64,000 bases of DNA from Nymphalis io. Lineage: Eukaryota > Arthropoda > Insecta > Lepidoptera > Nymphalidae. Each line of letters starts with the position of its first letter. The first letter of the stretch is position 1. A program made the position numbers and the translations under genes. Under the pieces are notes generated by a model. That model was not told the DNA's origin, searched no databases, and saw only the letters and a list, made by a program, of their open reading frames with translations. The DNA is taken from the NCBI RefSeq assembly GCF_905147045.1, contig NC_065890.1:930001-994000 (forward strand), written 5' to 3'. Positions 46,151 to 58,823 of the stretch are shown here, in pieces.

Positions 46151-47829
46151 TTCTTTATGTTTTAAATTCCCCGCCCTTCTACTCTGAAGATTTTTTTTAT
46201 TAGGTTGTTTGTTATGCTTTGGTTATGTTTTAGATATAAGTGGAAACTTGACTTGGTATATGAGCTAATATTAATATTATAGTACTAAGAACGATTACAC
46301 AGTTTGTTTTCCAAATAAAAAAATAAACAACATTACATAAATATTGTTTTTATCATAAATAAGCTTTTTGACTTGATCTTTCAGTGTATTAATAGGCAAA
46401 ATTAAAAATAACTGTGGAAACTTCTAATAGAAACGAATATCGTGCCCCAGGAAGGATTTATTTACTTGCAAAGTCAGAAGCTAGGTGTTTACAGTAAGTC
46501 CTTAAGAAATAGTTCAAAGACTAGCACAGTGGTAGCACACATATATATCTGATACATATATAACTGCTGCGTAGCCAGTTAATGCCGTATCTATTTCTAG
46601 ACGTCATAGTTATCTGTTCCAATATGAAATGAGGCCGAAGCACATAACTATAGCGAACGTTCCTTAGAACTTTGAAATTTTATTGTTTGGAATTGTGTAT
46701 AAATTGAACGAATTCACGTTTGTAGAACGAATCGTTTGTTTAATAAATCGTGGGATATCGGTCACATCTTTAAATAGTTGAATTGTATCAAGCGATCTAT
46801 TATTGAAATATATGTTATACCGTGACTGCTATTTTTACAATATAAAGTTGTATCGATGATAAAAAAGCGTGGAATTATTTCAATACAGATATTCATATGT
46901 ATTTAACTGTATATGAGCTATCTATTTCAAGTGAGAAAAAGAGTAACTTCTGAGTTTTTTGCCGGTTCATCTCGTTTACATTCCGAAAATAAAAGTCATT
47001 GGTTGCTCAACATTCAATGTTATTCTTAACAAAATTATAAAAATCTTATAAGTCTATAAGTCTATAAGTCTCTTAACAAAATTATAAATATATAGTCTTA
47101 ATTTTATAAGAAAAAAGTTTGATTATAAAATAATACTTTTACGATAAAATATAACTTAAATGAGATATCAAACATTTACCGAAAATGTAATTTTATATTA
47201 ATATTAAACAAATTAAGTTAGTTCAAATAATTACATGTAATAAATTAAAATCCTTTTAGTATCCAACGTTTATTGTGAGTTTAATTGCGCGATGAGAGAA
47301 AAAAATTATCCTTATCGCTATAAAGAACTTCAGAAACATATAAAGCCGTTGTTTTACTGAATTGATTTTATTACTTCAAGTTTAAGCGTCTACTTCGAAA
47401 CAATTATTTTTTTTATAACAAAATGATAGTTTCCTTAAATATCAATGTTTTTTTAGTACAAGTTCATCAACTATACATAAATAATTTATTTAATTAATAC
47501 TATTAACTGAACAATTTTAATTCAATGCCATGATAAATCTTAAAGATGTTTAATCGTCGTCTTTATGTCTTAATCTCGTAATTATTATATAGTTTTTGTT
47601 TTACGACATACAAGAGTCGTCCTCGGCTCATCCTGATTACGCCATAACTTACACGATTTAATAAAATATATATTATGAACCGCTGTATTTATTTTAGTGC
47701 AAATTTTATAGTAATTTATTAACGTTAGTTATTTAAAATATTAAAGTTACAGACTTAATGTTATACTGTTGCGAATACATATATAAAAAAATGATTTTGC
47801 AGTATATAATCACATTTTTTATATATTTA
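46151..47829. other. AT-rich sequence, no gene seen
   Basis: Contains a weak Tail-J relic near 46.93-47.00 kb (TTTTTTGCCGGTTCATCTCG, TTTACATTCCGAA) and a tandem CTATAAGT triplication near 47.05 kb; nothing else recognised. Confidence 0.5.
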
Positions 47830-47838
47830 GTAAACAGT

Positions 47839-48154
47839 CTGAGCTGAGATGGCCTAGTAGTGGTTAGAACGCGTGAATCTTAACCGATGATCGTGGGTTC
47901 AAACCCGGGGAAGCACCATTGAATTTTCATGTGTTTAATTTGTGTTTATAATTAATCTCGCTTGACGGTGAAGGAAAACATCGTGAGGAAACCTGCATGT
48001 GTCTAATTTCATTAAAATTCTGCCACATGTGTATTCTACCAACCTGCATAAGAGCAGCGTGATGGAATAAGGTCTACACGCTAGCGCTAAACCTTCTCCT
48101 CAAAAGGGGAGAGGAGGCCTTAGCCCAGCAGTGGGACATTAACAGGCTGTTATT
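47839..48154 (+). mobile_element. SINE-D reference copy with target duplication
   Basis: Complete copy: head GAGATGGCCTAGTAGTGG, B box GGTTCAAACCC (47,896-47,906), and 3' end CCCAGCAGTGGGACATTAAC. GTAAACAGT flanks it at 47,830-47,838 and 48,155-48,163. Confidence 0.93.
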
Positions 48155-48169
48155 GTAAACAGTGTGAAT

Positions 48170-49730
48170 AAAAACATGATAATTCACAACCAATATATCG
48201 AGTTGGTATAAAAATAAACGATATATCTCTAATCGAGTAAATGCGACGTCTATCTTTGTGTTGAAATGAATACTTCGACAGTTAACTGACATCTATGATA
48301 TGTATTCAATATTTAAATATTCCTCTTTCATATATTATATTAAGTTTGCTGAACTACAATTATAATAATAATTATTAAATTTACTATTTATTAATATATC
48401 ATTTTAGAGCAATCCCAATGCGCATCCCAGTGCATATGATAACTTAAGATAAAATGTGGTTTTGTTCACAGTACAAATAAATCATTATAATTTTTCGGCA
48501 ATTCATTTGCGGACATGTAATTTCCTAGCTATTTGCATTTTGTTGAGCATATTAGCCATATTCCCCAGTACCACAAGCAAGCGTAAATTTCAAAATTTAA
48601 TACCACTTATGCGATAAAAATGATTCATGAATTTTGAATGCTTTCAACATAATGACCATCTTTATTAAGATAGCCTACTCGGTCATGTATACCGTCGAAC
48701 GGATGTTATAATTCAGTAATCTTTGGCTTAAACTAAAAATTACTTAAAGTTCGTAACCTGTAATTTTAAATTTTGGCAACATGATAAACCCTTTCATCGA
48801 TTTATACATCAATAATGAAATCTCCATGACTTAAAGTAAATTGCAGCATGATACCAAAATAATTATGTAATTTTAAAATGGTAATATTTATTATGGATAT
48901 TGATAATTTAACGACTTTTAATCTTAATCTTCAAGTATCAAGCTCATTGGTTTATGGCGCCGGCTAGCGATGTTCTTAAAACAGGAGCATTGCTATTATC
49001 CATTATTCTTTTTTTTTAAATCGAGATGGATTGAAGATGTTGTACATAGGTCAGAGCTCCCGAGATGGAAGCAACTGCAATTTTAACGAATTTCCCGATA
49101 ACGAGCAGAGACTATAGTAAATAGAACGCTGATCTTAACCGAAAATTACAGATTCAGGGTTGCGATAATCTAAAAATATTAAGCAGTCAGTATTGTCTTG
49201 TATTAGCTTTTCATAGGAATGAAGCAGCTTTTTACAAGTAAGTAAATACAAATAAATGTCGCACTAATGCACAAAAGCTTTTCAAAAGGAATTCTCTTTT
49301 TAAGGAATAGTTTAGGAGCTTAAGCCACCATGCCAACCAAATGGTTCAATACAGAGGCAAGAGGTGATGCAAACTACTTTTTTAAATCATCTTATACAAC
49401 ATCAAGTAATTTTTTGCAGTTTTACATTTCTCTTTACATACTTTCTTATATTCCGTTAAATATTTCCGAAATGAAGTAACATATATTTCAATTTTTTCAT
49501 CATTTGCAATTTTCATCATTACATTTGAGCGCTCAGCTTACGCTACGAGTACTTGAGTTGTGCAAATCATTTCGTGCTAAGCGATTAAAGAAAACCTCGT
49601 GAAACAACCTGAACATACAGGATGACATTCTGTCACTTATTTGTCCAGCAACTCACAATGGACCAGCACTTCCAATTTTAGTCCGTTCAATATAAATAAT
49701 GATTTATTTAATTATATATGTAACTTGATT
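48170..49730. other. no gene seen
   Basis: AT-rich. A trace of SINE-D may lie at 49.12-49.17 kb (CTGATCTTAACCGAAAATTA). No coding signal. Confidence 0.5.
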
Positions 49731-49734
49731 ATTA

Positions 49735-49885
49735 AAAAGTTACTACCGAGATTTTTGCCGGTTCTGTTCAGTAAAATCTACATTCCGATTCAGTGGTAGC
49801 CTTAAATTAAATTTATCCTTGAGAAATGACATGGTTCAAAAGCTCGTAAGAGCCTACTAGAATAAAATATATTTTGATTTGATTT
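49735..49885 (+). repeat. Tail-J LINE 3' end, best copy
   Basis: CCGAGATTTTTGCCGGTTCT, ATCTACATTCCGATTCAGTG, GTTCAAAAGCTCGTAAGAGC and AATAAAATATATTTTGATTT in order, ending in the TTTGATTTGATTT run. Confidence 0.75.
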
Positions 49886-50313
49886 CCTTAACATTATAAA
49901 GAAAAAGATTTTTTGTAATATGCATGTATAGAAATAAAATCTAACTATAAAAACAACAAAAAATTACCAAATATTAGCAGCAATAATAAATAATAGGCTT
50001 TAAAATAAAATAAGAATATCTATTCTGTAAGAACAAACTCAAAACTTACAGTAATGTTTTACTGTCACACAGTGTGTTTGTAAAATGTCTGGAAAGTTAT
50101 ATGCGACATTGATTATAATAAAATTATAATATAATAACCCAAAAGGAATGCGCATCTAAATAGCGTATCAACATAAGTCAGCTTACAACATTTTACGATT
50201 GAGATACAACGTAAACTCTTGCTATTATCAATTATGATAATAAATAATATCGATTTACAGTTTACATTGCCATAACTAAAACTTTATTAAAGATTGTATC
50301 AAATTATTTTAAA

Positions 50314-50544
50314 TTATCTTTTGGAAAGGAAATTTGGGCATTTAAGCCATTGTGTATGTGCAGTCGAATGAGAAATTGGGTCATTGGTTATGGTTAAACT
50401 AATATCCGCCTTTAAGTTTTTGGTTTCACATTTTGTTTGCTGAAGCGATCCATTTACGTTCTTGGATAATATAATGTTCTCTATATTCCGTACCATTGGG
50501 CTGGGACTTTTATTAACATTGGCTTTTGTCATAATAGCAATCAT
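50314..50544 (-). CDS. hypothetical ORF with nearby polyadenylation signal
   Basis: An ATG-started frame of 76 codons on the minus strand encodes a hydrophilic, K/N/S-rich product with no recognised domain (starts MIAIMTKANVNKSPSPMVRN). AATAAA lies 26 bases past the stop (50,288-50,283), which is unusual support in this window. No splice acceptor is seen upstream, and a SINE-B begins 27 bases before the ATG. Could be a relic. Confidence 0.25.
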   Translation of the reverse strand: MIAIMTKANVNKSPSPMVRNIENIILSKNVNGSLQQTKCETKNLKADISLTITNDPISHSTAHTQWLKCPNFLSKR

Positions 50545-50570
50545 ATATATGTATTATATATAATAATAAT

Positions 50571-50829
50571 ATCCTGAGACATTTTTTTTCACACACGGCC
50601 ATCTGATCCCAAATTAATCTTGTACAAAGCTTGTGCTATGGAAACCGGACAACTGATATACTACATATACTACTTTTCTTTTGTAAATACATACTCATAT
50701 AGATAATTACACCCAGACTCAGGACAAACAGACATGTTCATGCACACAAATGTCTGCTCTGAGTGGGAATCAAACCCACAACCTTCGGCGTGAAAGGCAA
50801 GTTCTATCATCCACGCCAACCGGCTCGTC
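50571..50829 (-). mobile_element. SINE-B copy, full length
   Basis: ATCCTGAGACATTTTTTTTC through CCAACCGGCTCGTC in reverse; close to the 30.2 kb copy. Confidence 0.92.
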
Positions 50830-51061
50830 AAAATGATTTCAAATGTCTAGCTTTCTGAAGGTAGACTGTGAGAAAAGGACCGACAGATATTATAGAATAA
50901 ATAATAAGGTGGCCTTTTTGTAGGGTACTCAATTTGTTTAGTCCTGATATGAACCCCAAGTTTTAGACACTGAGTTCTTATATCATTCTAAATAAACCTA
51001 TATAATATGTACATAGTACGAGGTAATTACAACTACACTATTACTATTACTACTGATAAGC

Positions 51062-51342
51062 CCAGTGATAAGAACGTGTGAATCTTAACCGATGATCGTG
51101 GGTTCAAACCCGGGCAAGCACCACTGAATTTTTATGAGCTTAATTTGTAATTATAATTTATCTCGTGCTTTACGGTGAAGGAAAACATCGTGAGGGAACC
51201 TGCATGTGTCTAATTTCACTGAAATTCTGCCACATGTGTATTCCACCAAACCGCATTGGAGCAGTGTTGTGGAATAAGCTCTAAACCTTCTCCTCAAAAA
51301 CGGAGAGGAGGCCTTAGCCCAGCAGTAGGACATTCACAGGCT
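51062..51342 (+). mobile_element. SINE-D copy
   Basis: From GCCCAGTGATAAGAACGTG through the B box (GGTTCAAACCC) to GCAGTAGGACATTCACAGGC; the first 15 bases of the head are missing or changed. Confidence 0.9.
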
Positions 51343-51344
51343 AT

Positions 51345-53030
51345 AACGTTACGTTTACGTATTACTATTTAAATCCACAAGTGTAAACAAAAAATTATTC
51401 TAAATATTAACAAAGAATTGATACCTGATTGAGTTCTCTCGGCCACGGCATGCTGGTCTCGATAGTAATACCTAGATGTAATTACGTCTAATAGTGACGC
51501 AAATCGAAGTGATTGATTGCACGTTCACAGCCTCAACCGCTTCAGATTGAGCATCGATTGTGAAAAGTAACATCTTCATATGAAATATGATCAGCGACCT
51601 ATTTGTGAAACATCTGTTATTAAGTTTTCTTAAAGCACTAAATACCATGTTCTCGATGAATATTTATAGGTATTCCAATTATGAAATCCATATAAAACTG
51701 ATATAATATTATGAAAATCAGGGCTTTCTTATTTACACGCATTTTTGAAACTGTTATATGTAATTTAAATATTATTTGAATACTTTTAAAAGTATTCGTA
51801 ATTTAAAGATTGAATATATTTAATCATTATAAATTTAACTTGTAATTTAAGTCAAGTATAGTATAAGTAATAGCATCATTAGATCACTTATGTATCTCCA
51901 ATTATAAAAACGTCGAATAAAAAGCAGTCCAATCACTTTTTTAGCGTTAGTCTGCTTTTTAAGATTTAGTCTGGCTCTAAGCCAGATTATTTGATAATAT
52001 CAGAGCATCTGGTTGGTGATAGCGATATTCCTACTGAAATAATTTCCAACCACCGCTTAAATCCAGTCATACGCCACATCGATATAACTGATTTTTTTAA
52101 TATATATTTTATAAATCGTAAAGCCAAATTAAAAAATATTTTATGAAGTTTTATAAATAAAAAAAAACATATAATAATAATTATAAATGCTTAGTTACAA
52201 GCTTAAATCTATGTTAGTAGATATATTAACACATACTATTTTTAGTTAAGAAATATTAAAAATTAAAAATTTTAATTTAATGTAATTTTATGTTATTTTT
52301 GTTTGTATTTACAGAACAATTATCATATTTTTTTAACTTTTAATCTATATATTTAATGATTTTGTTACCATATTTTTATACATGCAATAAGACAATAATT
52401 TTTCTTAATATATAATATCATCTTCCTATTTGATAAAATAACTAAGCAAACGTTAGATGATAATCAAAGTTTATATTTAAAATAGACAATACTCAAATAA
52501 ACTCGTACAAGCTCTCCTGAATCATTTTATAAGATAAATTAAATTTTAAGTAACCGAACTATGAATTCTTCCGGGAAGGACTGGAAAGAAACTCAGTATT
52601 TACTAATTTTCATAAATATATCTGACATGTGATAGTCATATCATATGTCATATCATATATTTAAATGATCCTTTTACTATTAATATTTCCTGAATTTCTA
52701 TTTATATTTCACGTGAGTCTTATGTTATTAATGTTATCAGAAATATATACTTATGGTCTGTCATCGTATTGTTTAACAGCTGTCGCGATTATTCGTATAA
52801 TTATAAAAAAATAAATAAATCGCCTGTCTCGTTTATCTTGTTGCGAAACGCTGTGTTATTAGTGTCATTATGTTTATATAGCGGTATTCATCTCGAACTA
52901 AATCGTCCTGGCCGAGTCTAGATATTTATACGCACGCAACATCGATATTAACTAATGGCAGAGTAACTCAGGTTTATATTGTAAATATCTACCTTCGTAA
53001 TTATTTCTCCAGTGAATTACGTCTCGGATG
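51345..53030. other. AT-rich sequence, no gene seen
   Basis: No recognised repeat or coding segment. A 52.6-52.68 kb stretch repeats TCATAT-type words. Confidence 0.5.
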
Positions 53031-53031
53031 C

Positions 53032-53433
53032 TTAAAGTACCTTCAATAATAAAGTTAAAGAGGGACTTATATTGGATTGTACTTTAATTAAAGACAAATT
53101 GTAATGGTCATTCAGCAATTGTTTCTTAGGTTCCATTTTGTTCCGTATCGCTCTAATAGGATACTTAAATATTACTAATATTGTAAATGCAACTGCTTTA
53201 AATAAATACGTTTTTAAATCGTGCCAATACTGCTGAGTAAAATAGAATAAAAAATTACCAATTCGGTAGATTATGTTGTTACCTTTTTTTAGTTCATTTA
53301 CATTTACAAAACTATTATATTTAAAATTGCGTATAGTGAACACAGCTGCTTTTTTATTAGAATAATTAATATAAAACATAATATAATATAAACAAAATGA
53401 ATGAAAACATTGATTTATTTTATCAATATCCAT
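53032..53433 (-). CDS. hypothetical AT-rich ORF
   Basis: 133 codons from ATG on the minus strand, which is long for such AT-rich DNA. The product is rich in I, N, K, F and Y, with no recognised domain or signal peptide and no repeated motif. Composition follows the flanking non-coding DNA, so a chance frame or a decayed element is the likelier explanation. Confidence 0.2.
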   Translation of the reverse strand: MDIDKINQCFHSFCLYYIMFYINYSNKKAAVFTIRNFKYNSFVNVNELKKGNNIIYRIGNFLFYFTQQYWHDLKTYLFKAVAFTILVIFKYPIRAIRNKMEPKKQLLNDHYNLSLIKVQSNISPSLTLLLKVL

Positions 53434-53822
53434 TTATATTACAAATATTAAATTATCTTTAAGTATCAGAAATTCGTAAATGTCACTAGACCAGTAGCCA
53501 GTCTATAAATCTATAAAGGCACCACTAAAGGAAATTAATAGCCCATTAAATTAGGCCCAAGTGTTTACAGCCTCGATCAATGCGGGAAGGTTGGAGTGTA
53601 ATCTGAAAGTTGACAGGAACATGTTTCACTTTCATTTCCTAGCATTGTGGCTTAAAATTAATTGAATGAATATTCGTTAATAGATTCTAAGAATCAAATT
53701 TCAACCCCTTAAGACTCTTTAAAGTTTTTGCAATTAAATTAATTATTCTGATTAAAAATGTTATCTTATTTCAAATGCTTCGTTAATTACGTGTATCGTT
53801 TTATGCTGTAATTATGTATTAT

Positions 53823-54200
53823 TGACTGCCTCGTTGGTCTAGTGGCTTGATATAAGACCACAGACCTGGAGGTCGTGGGTTCAATTCCCAAGTCGGGCCA
53901 ATAAAAAGTTATTGGGTTTTTCCGTCAGAAAATTCTCAGTAGCAGCCCGGAGTCTGGAAGTTGGAAGTGTGTCCCATGCATCGGAAAGCACGTAAAGCCG
54001 TTAGTCCTGCGCCTGAACTCTTTTCGGTCGTGTCAAATTGCCGTCCCATCGGATTATGAGAGTTAGGAAAGAGAGTGTTAGAGAGTGCACTTGTGTTTGC
54101 GCACACACTTGTGCACAATAATATTCTCCTGCTTAGTTGGCTAATATCTCTTGAGGTTGGCCGCCGTGGCCGAAATCGGTCTGGAGGACATCATTATTAT
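53823..54200 (+). mobile_element. SINE-C reference copy with target duplication
   Basis: Complete copy: A box TGGTCTAGTGG (53,835-53,845), B box GGTTCAATTCC (53,878-53,888), body, and an ATT repeat tail. TAATTATGTATTAT flanks it at 53,809-53,822 and 54,201-54,214, a perfect 14-bp duplication. Confidence 0.95.
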
Positions 54201-54214
54201 TAATTATGTATTAT

Positions 54215-54780
54215 ATTATAATATTGTATTATATTTATTTACTTAAAACATCTGTTCTGAGAAGTCCCCTGTATTCTAATAAGCTCATTGACAGATGTTC
54301 CTGTTTCTGTGCTTGTTATAATTTAGTGTTTAATAAATAAATGTCAATTCGTCGGCCAACTTCAGAGGATCCATCTAATTACACAATTACAAGTCTATGT
54401 CATCTCGTGTAGAATCAAAAGCTATCCAATTTATTTTAACTAATTTGATTAGAAGCAGACATTCCACGCACTAAGTAGAACTTTTTGTTTTATTTATAAC
54501 GACCATTAATACTGAGGCAGGCCTTGATGGATGTGGCAATCAAACGGTCTGTATCATTTTATTTTTATATTTACACCGTGCGTCATGAACTGGTACACTT
54601 GAAACTTAACTATATTAGATTTATAAAGATAAATAACGATACAATATAAAAAATTTTGAATTACGATCAGATTGTTTCGCAATTGGAGCTCTTTTCACTA
54701 AACGCTTAAAGAAACTTCTTTCTTATTGAAGGTTTCAAATGACACTTTCAATATTTTGGCACTAAAACATTTGTCTAATA
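54215..54780. other. no feature seen
   Basis: AT-rich spacer between SINE copies. Confidence 0.5.
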
Positions 54781-54784
54781 TTTT

Positions 54785-55055
54785 ACTTGTGATATGGCTT
54801 TGTGCAAGCTCGTCTGGGTAGGTACGACCGACTCATCAGATATTCTACCACAAAACAGTAGTGCTTGGTATTGTTGTTTCGGTTTGAAGGGTGAGTAAGC
54901 CAGTGTGATTACACAAGAAACATAACATCTTAGTTACCAAGGTTAGTGGCGCATTGGCGATGTAAGCAAAGATTATTTCTTACATAGTCAAAAGGTCACT
55001 TACCATCAGGTGGCCCAATTTCTCGTCCGCCTACCTTGTTCTACCTATAATATAA
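54785..55055 (+). mobile_element. SINE-A copy
   Basis: ATGGCTTTGTGCAAGCTCG to CTCGTCCGCCTACCTTGTTC, with a short deletion around 54.99 kb. Confidence 0.88.
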
Positions 55056-56049
55056 AAACGTTATCATCTTTGACTTAAACTTTAATTAATAATGCTTTGT
55101 TAGAGATTGTAACGTTATTATCGCACTTTCTCTTAGCAACTTTCGAATTACTCAATATTCAAGTATCAACCAAGTCAAACTAATTACAGTCAATGTTATA
55201 TTAGCTATACGTGCAACAATCACGAGATAAACTTGTGAATTACATCATCGCTGTCTCCGATGGTGCGGGATCGATCGATTCGTTGGGCCCCGCGTCAACG
55301 CTCGCCGCACAAGGTACACCAAACAATACAACGAAATTTTTACCATCATCAAAAATATCTATCGCCTTATTAATGAGACTTAAAGTTCAAATTCGCAATG
55401 ATTACATTTATGAGATTTAAATAAATTGCCAAGACACGTATGGTGTGGCAAATCAGTCGTGTAATTAAAGGAATTAGAAAATGTATGCTGATTGCGTTAC
55501 TGACAAATTTCTTAATATTGTTATAAGTGATTTGAAATGAGTGGATTGATAGATTCCATAATTACATTCGCGAACAAATATTGACAAAAAAAAACTTGTT
55601 ATAACATTATTTTAACTTCATGCTTCATTCATGAAGTACTCGATCATAGAATGCGGACTTATAAAACAATTTCTTACACGCCCACGATTTCAACCGCGTA
55701 ATTACGACGGATAATTACTATGGCTAATGTATCGAATATTTCAATTCGCAAGCAATTTATTTTTCTACCGACAAGTTAATACGTTTTTAGTGTACATGGA
55801 GGCAAATGATTAAAGCTGTTTTTAATTACTTATTGTTTCTTTTTAGATAAATATTTTTTTTTATTTTTAGTAAATAGCTTATATAATTCCTATTTTGAAT
55901 ATTGATAGGCATTCTATACCGATCAAGTGGAAGAGCGCTGTTTAAAGGAAAAATGTGAGGAATTCTCCGTTTGTTTTTCCTAATGGTGGCCCCATTTATA
56001 CTATTCAATAAAAGAAAAGTGGAATTCAGAATTCCTTTTTTTATTCTAG

Positions 56050-56201
56050 CCGGTTAAATGTTTAACGAAAATAGGTGAACAGTTAGTTCGATTTCCTGGA
56101 ACAAAACAAGAAAGGATCGAGTCTGCGGTTACTAACGATGGCATTGCGAGCGCAGTTGTGGAAGCAGCTAAGATGTCGCTTAGCGGTTTTCTGCCACTTA
56201 C
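56050..56201 (+). other. possible spliced exon, unknown
   Basis: Flanked by a pyrimidine-rich acceptor (TTTTTTTATTCTAG) and a consensus donor (CTTAC|GTAAGG). Only one of the three frames is open across all 152 bases. It encodes 50 residues of ordinary composition, including QLVRFPGTKQERIESA and GIASAVVEAAKMS. No homology is recognised and no partner exon was found. A shifted frame also has an ATG ORF of 32 codons here. Confidence 0.25.
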
Positions 56202-56261
56202 GTAAGGGCCATAATGTCACTAAGATTTATCGATAATAAATTGATTATGTTGTCTTGTTGA

Positions 56262-56785
56262 TCGATTTCGGCCACGGTGACGAATCTCAAGAGAGATTAG
56301 CTAACGACGCAGGACATATTATAGTGTACATGTGTGTGCACAAACACAAATTCACTCTCTATTCTCTCACTGTAATAATCCTACTAATGAGAGGACAAAT
56401 CCAACACTGAAAACAGTTCATGCGCAGGACTATAGATTTACGTGCTTTCCGAGGCACGGGAGTTTACACCTAAAATATGGGTACCTTTAAGTCAAAAGTG
56501 AATAGGCATCTTCTAGGCAAGCGCGCTCCACCTTGGACTGTATCTTCACTTTCCATCACGTGTGATAACAGTCAAGCGCTAGGCTATTATATTTATCATT
56601 TAAAAAAAAGCATATTATATTTATCATTTAAAAAAAAGCACACTTCAAAATTCCAGTATCCGGGCTGCCACTGAGTATCTTTGAAAGAAATAACCAATAA
56701 CTATTTATCAGCCCGACCTGGGACTTGAACCCTGGACCTTGGGATCTGTGGCCTTATATCTAGCCACTAGACCAAAGACGCAATC
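56262..56785 (-). mobile_element. SINE-C copy split by a LINE fragment
   Basis: Both halves of SINE-C are present in reverse (GATCGATTTCGGCCACGG on the left, the ATCTAGCCACTAGACC head on the right), interrupted at 56,470-56,640. Confidence 0.85.
56470..56640 (+). mobile_element. CR1-like LINE 3' end nested in a SINE-C
   Basis: Encodes MGTFKSKVNRHLLGKRAPP, the C-terminal signature of CR1/Jockey-group elements (compare FKRGVKRHLAGRQ at the end of the 2-5.7 kb LINE). It ends with two perfect 28-bp tandem units (56,585-56,612 and 56,613-56,640), each ending in an A run plus GCA. Confidence 0.8.
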
Positions 56786-56974
56786 AAAGAAAATATAATA
56801 TTTATAATGCGAATAACTTAAAATATATTACATATCATTTAGATGGTTGTAATAAACGGTTATAGCGATTTACAGCTATTAAGAAATGATGACGAGAGGA
56901 TTACGACATTGTTTTTATTCGTAAGAGCTTTATTACTTACACATCACACTATTCGATTTGACTTTATCAACATT

Positions 56975-57230
56975 AGAGATTTATGCAAGCTCGTCTGGGT
57001 AGGTACCACCCACTCATCAGATATTCTACCGCAAAACAGCAGTACTTGGTATTGTTGTGTTCCGGTTTGAAGAATGAGTGAGCCAGTGTAATTACAGGCA
57101 CAATGGACATAACATCTTAGTTCCCAAAGTTGATGGCGCATTAGTGATGTAGGCGATGCCAATATCTATGCGCGTTGGTGACCACTTACCATCAGATTTC
57201 CCATATGCTCATCCACCTTCCTATTCTATA
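56975..57230 (+). mobile_element. SINE-A copy
   Basis: Family match from TTTATGCAAGCTCGTCTGGG to CACCTTCCTATTCTATAAAA with its poly-A tail; about 30 bp around 57.15 kb are missing. Confidence 0.9.
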
Positions 57231-57244
57231 AAAAAAAAAATTTT

Positions 57245-58800
57245 TTTTTTATTTATTTGAAAAGGCACTTGTGAATTTAAAACAATTAAGTAACATTTAT
57301 CTGATACATGCCCCAATTACAAATAAATGCACAACACTAGCAAGGTAACTAACACTAGTTGCTTGATGAAAATTTGTTTTATATAATTTCTTGCTCAATA
57401 ATAAATTAAATAAACTTAAAATAAAAAATTGTTATAACATTATTGAATCTAATTTTGTTGATTCAATTGAAAGTCTGTTTCTAAACCATATATAGCTTGA
57501 ATAGCTTTTGATTTATTGATTGAACGAATTATATTAATCTATTAAAACTATTAAACGTAAAAGTATTTTCTTATAACGCAACGTTTTAAGTCTACACATA
57601 GAACAGTTTGATAAATCAACAAGCGATTGTGGCTTGATACTATGATAGGCCGATCGTAATCACGGACAATAGTGGAGTGCGGGAGTTGCTCTGTCTTTCC
57701 GTCATATGCTGTGTCAAAATTCTCGCCACGTTCCGTGTCTCTCGATGCTATCTACGATAAGGCTGTATTACGAAAGCTTTCTGCTATTTAGTTCAAGCTG
57801 GTGTTGAATTTCAAATTTAATTGTCTTGTTTGAACATTTTAAACCAGGTTGTAAGCTTAGAACGTTAAATAGCTTTTACAATTTAGAATGTATTTAACAT
57901 TTTACCCGTTAAATATTATATGTATGGTGTTTATTTTAAATTTATGGAATGAATTTGTGATTTAGGAATAGTCTTTGCAATGTTAACTGCTAAAGAAATT
58001 TACGACACGTGTCGAGTATCAAATCGTTCGCTAAAATAGATTGATTAATGGCGCATTTTTTATCAAGTGTCGTTTGTGCACGAAAAAACTTAGTTGCTAA
58101 TGTATAAAATATACAAATATTTATATAAATGGAATTTTAAAATAGAAATTCAATAAATAATACGGAACGTTGATAACACATCTATAATTTAAAGCTGGTG
58201 AGTCTGCGAAGCAAAGCTATTTAAATAATAATAATATGTATTAAAATTTTCTCCGAAACGCGCTTTGTCTTGTGGATTAAGTTTTATATACTTTGGTTAA
58301 GTACATTTTCCCTTTGAGGCGTTCCAAAAAAAAAAGTTTTTTCATTTATTAATATAAATATTGAAATCTACATACGTCGATATTGCATATAACATAAAAT
58401 GTACGTAAAAGCGACAAAAAACTCAATACGTTTTTTATTACAAGGCTATATACATGTTTTACATAACTGTATGAAGTCGTTGCCAAGCCCACGGAATTCA
58501 TTACTATGTTTCAATTAGCGTTACCAACATTTTCATTTATTTATAACGGAATATATTTTTAAAAACATATTTATAAATTAATTGAATAATAACGATGAAA
58601 GCTTAAGTGGTACCCTGATGTGTAATTCTTTTAAAGCTTTAAAGCTAATTTTTAGTTTACTCATACAAGAGAGTAGTCTACAATACAGTTGTAAATGGTC
58701 CACTATTGAGGCTAAGGGGTCTTTATTAGATATGTCAACATTCAACAGTACAAAGCCAAAAAATAATTCATAATTATTTTATAAATATGTGTTATGACTA
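57245..58800. other. AT-rich sequence, no gene seen
   Basis: A GC-richer patch at 57.65-57.78 kb has a short minus-strand frame but no splice or homology support. Confidence 0.5.
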
Positions 58801-58823
58801 TTTTGTAAGTCTACGCAGGGGAA

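Noticed and set aside
47841..47912. tRNA gene
   Set aside because: It is the tRNA-derived head of SINE-D, repeated at 27.5 and 51.1 kb and followed by the same body.
53827..53902. tRNA gene with A and B boxes
   Set aside because: It is the head of SINE-C: the same head plus body recurs at several loci, and this copy has a tail and a target-site duplication.
56944..57162. minus-strand ORF containing MRHQ-type start and GRISDEWVVPTQTSLHK
   Set aside because: The same peptide string occurs in several SINE-A copies; it is a frame through the SINE, not a gene.
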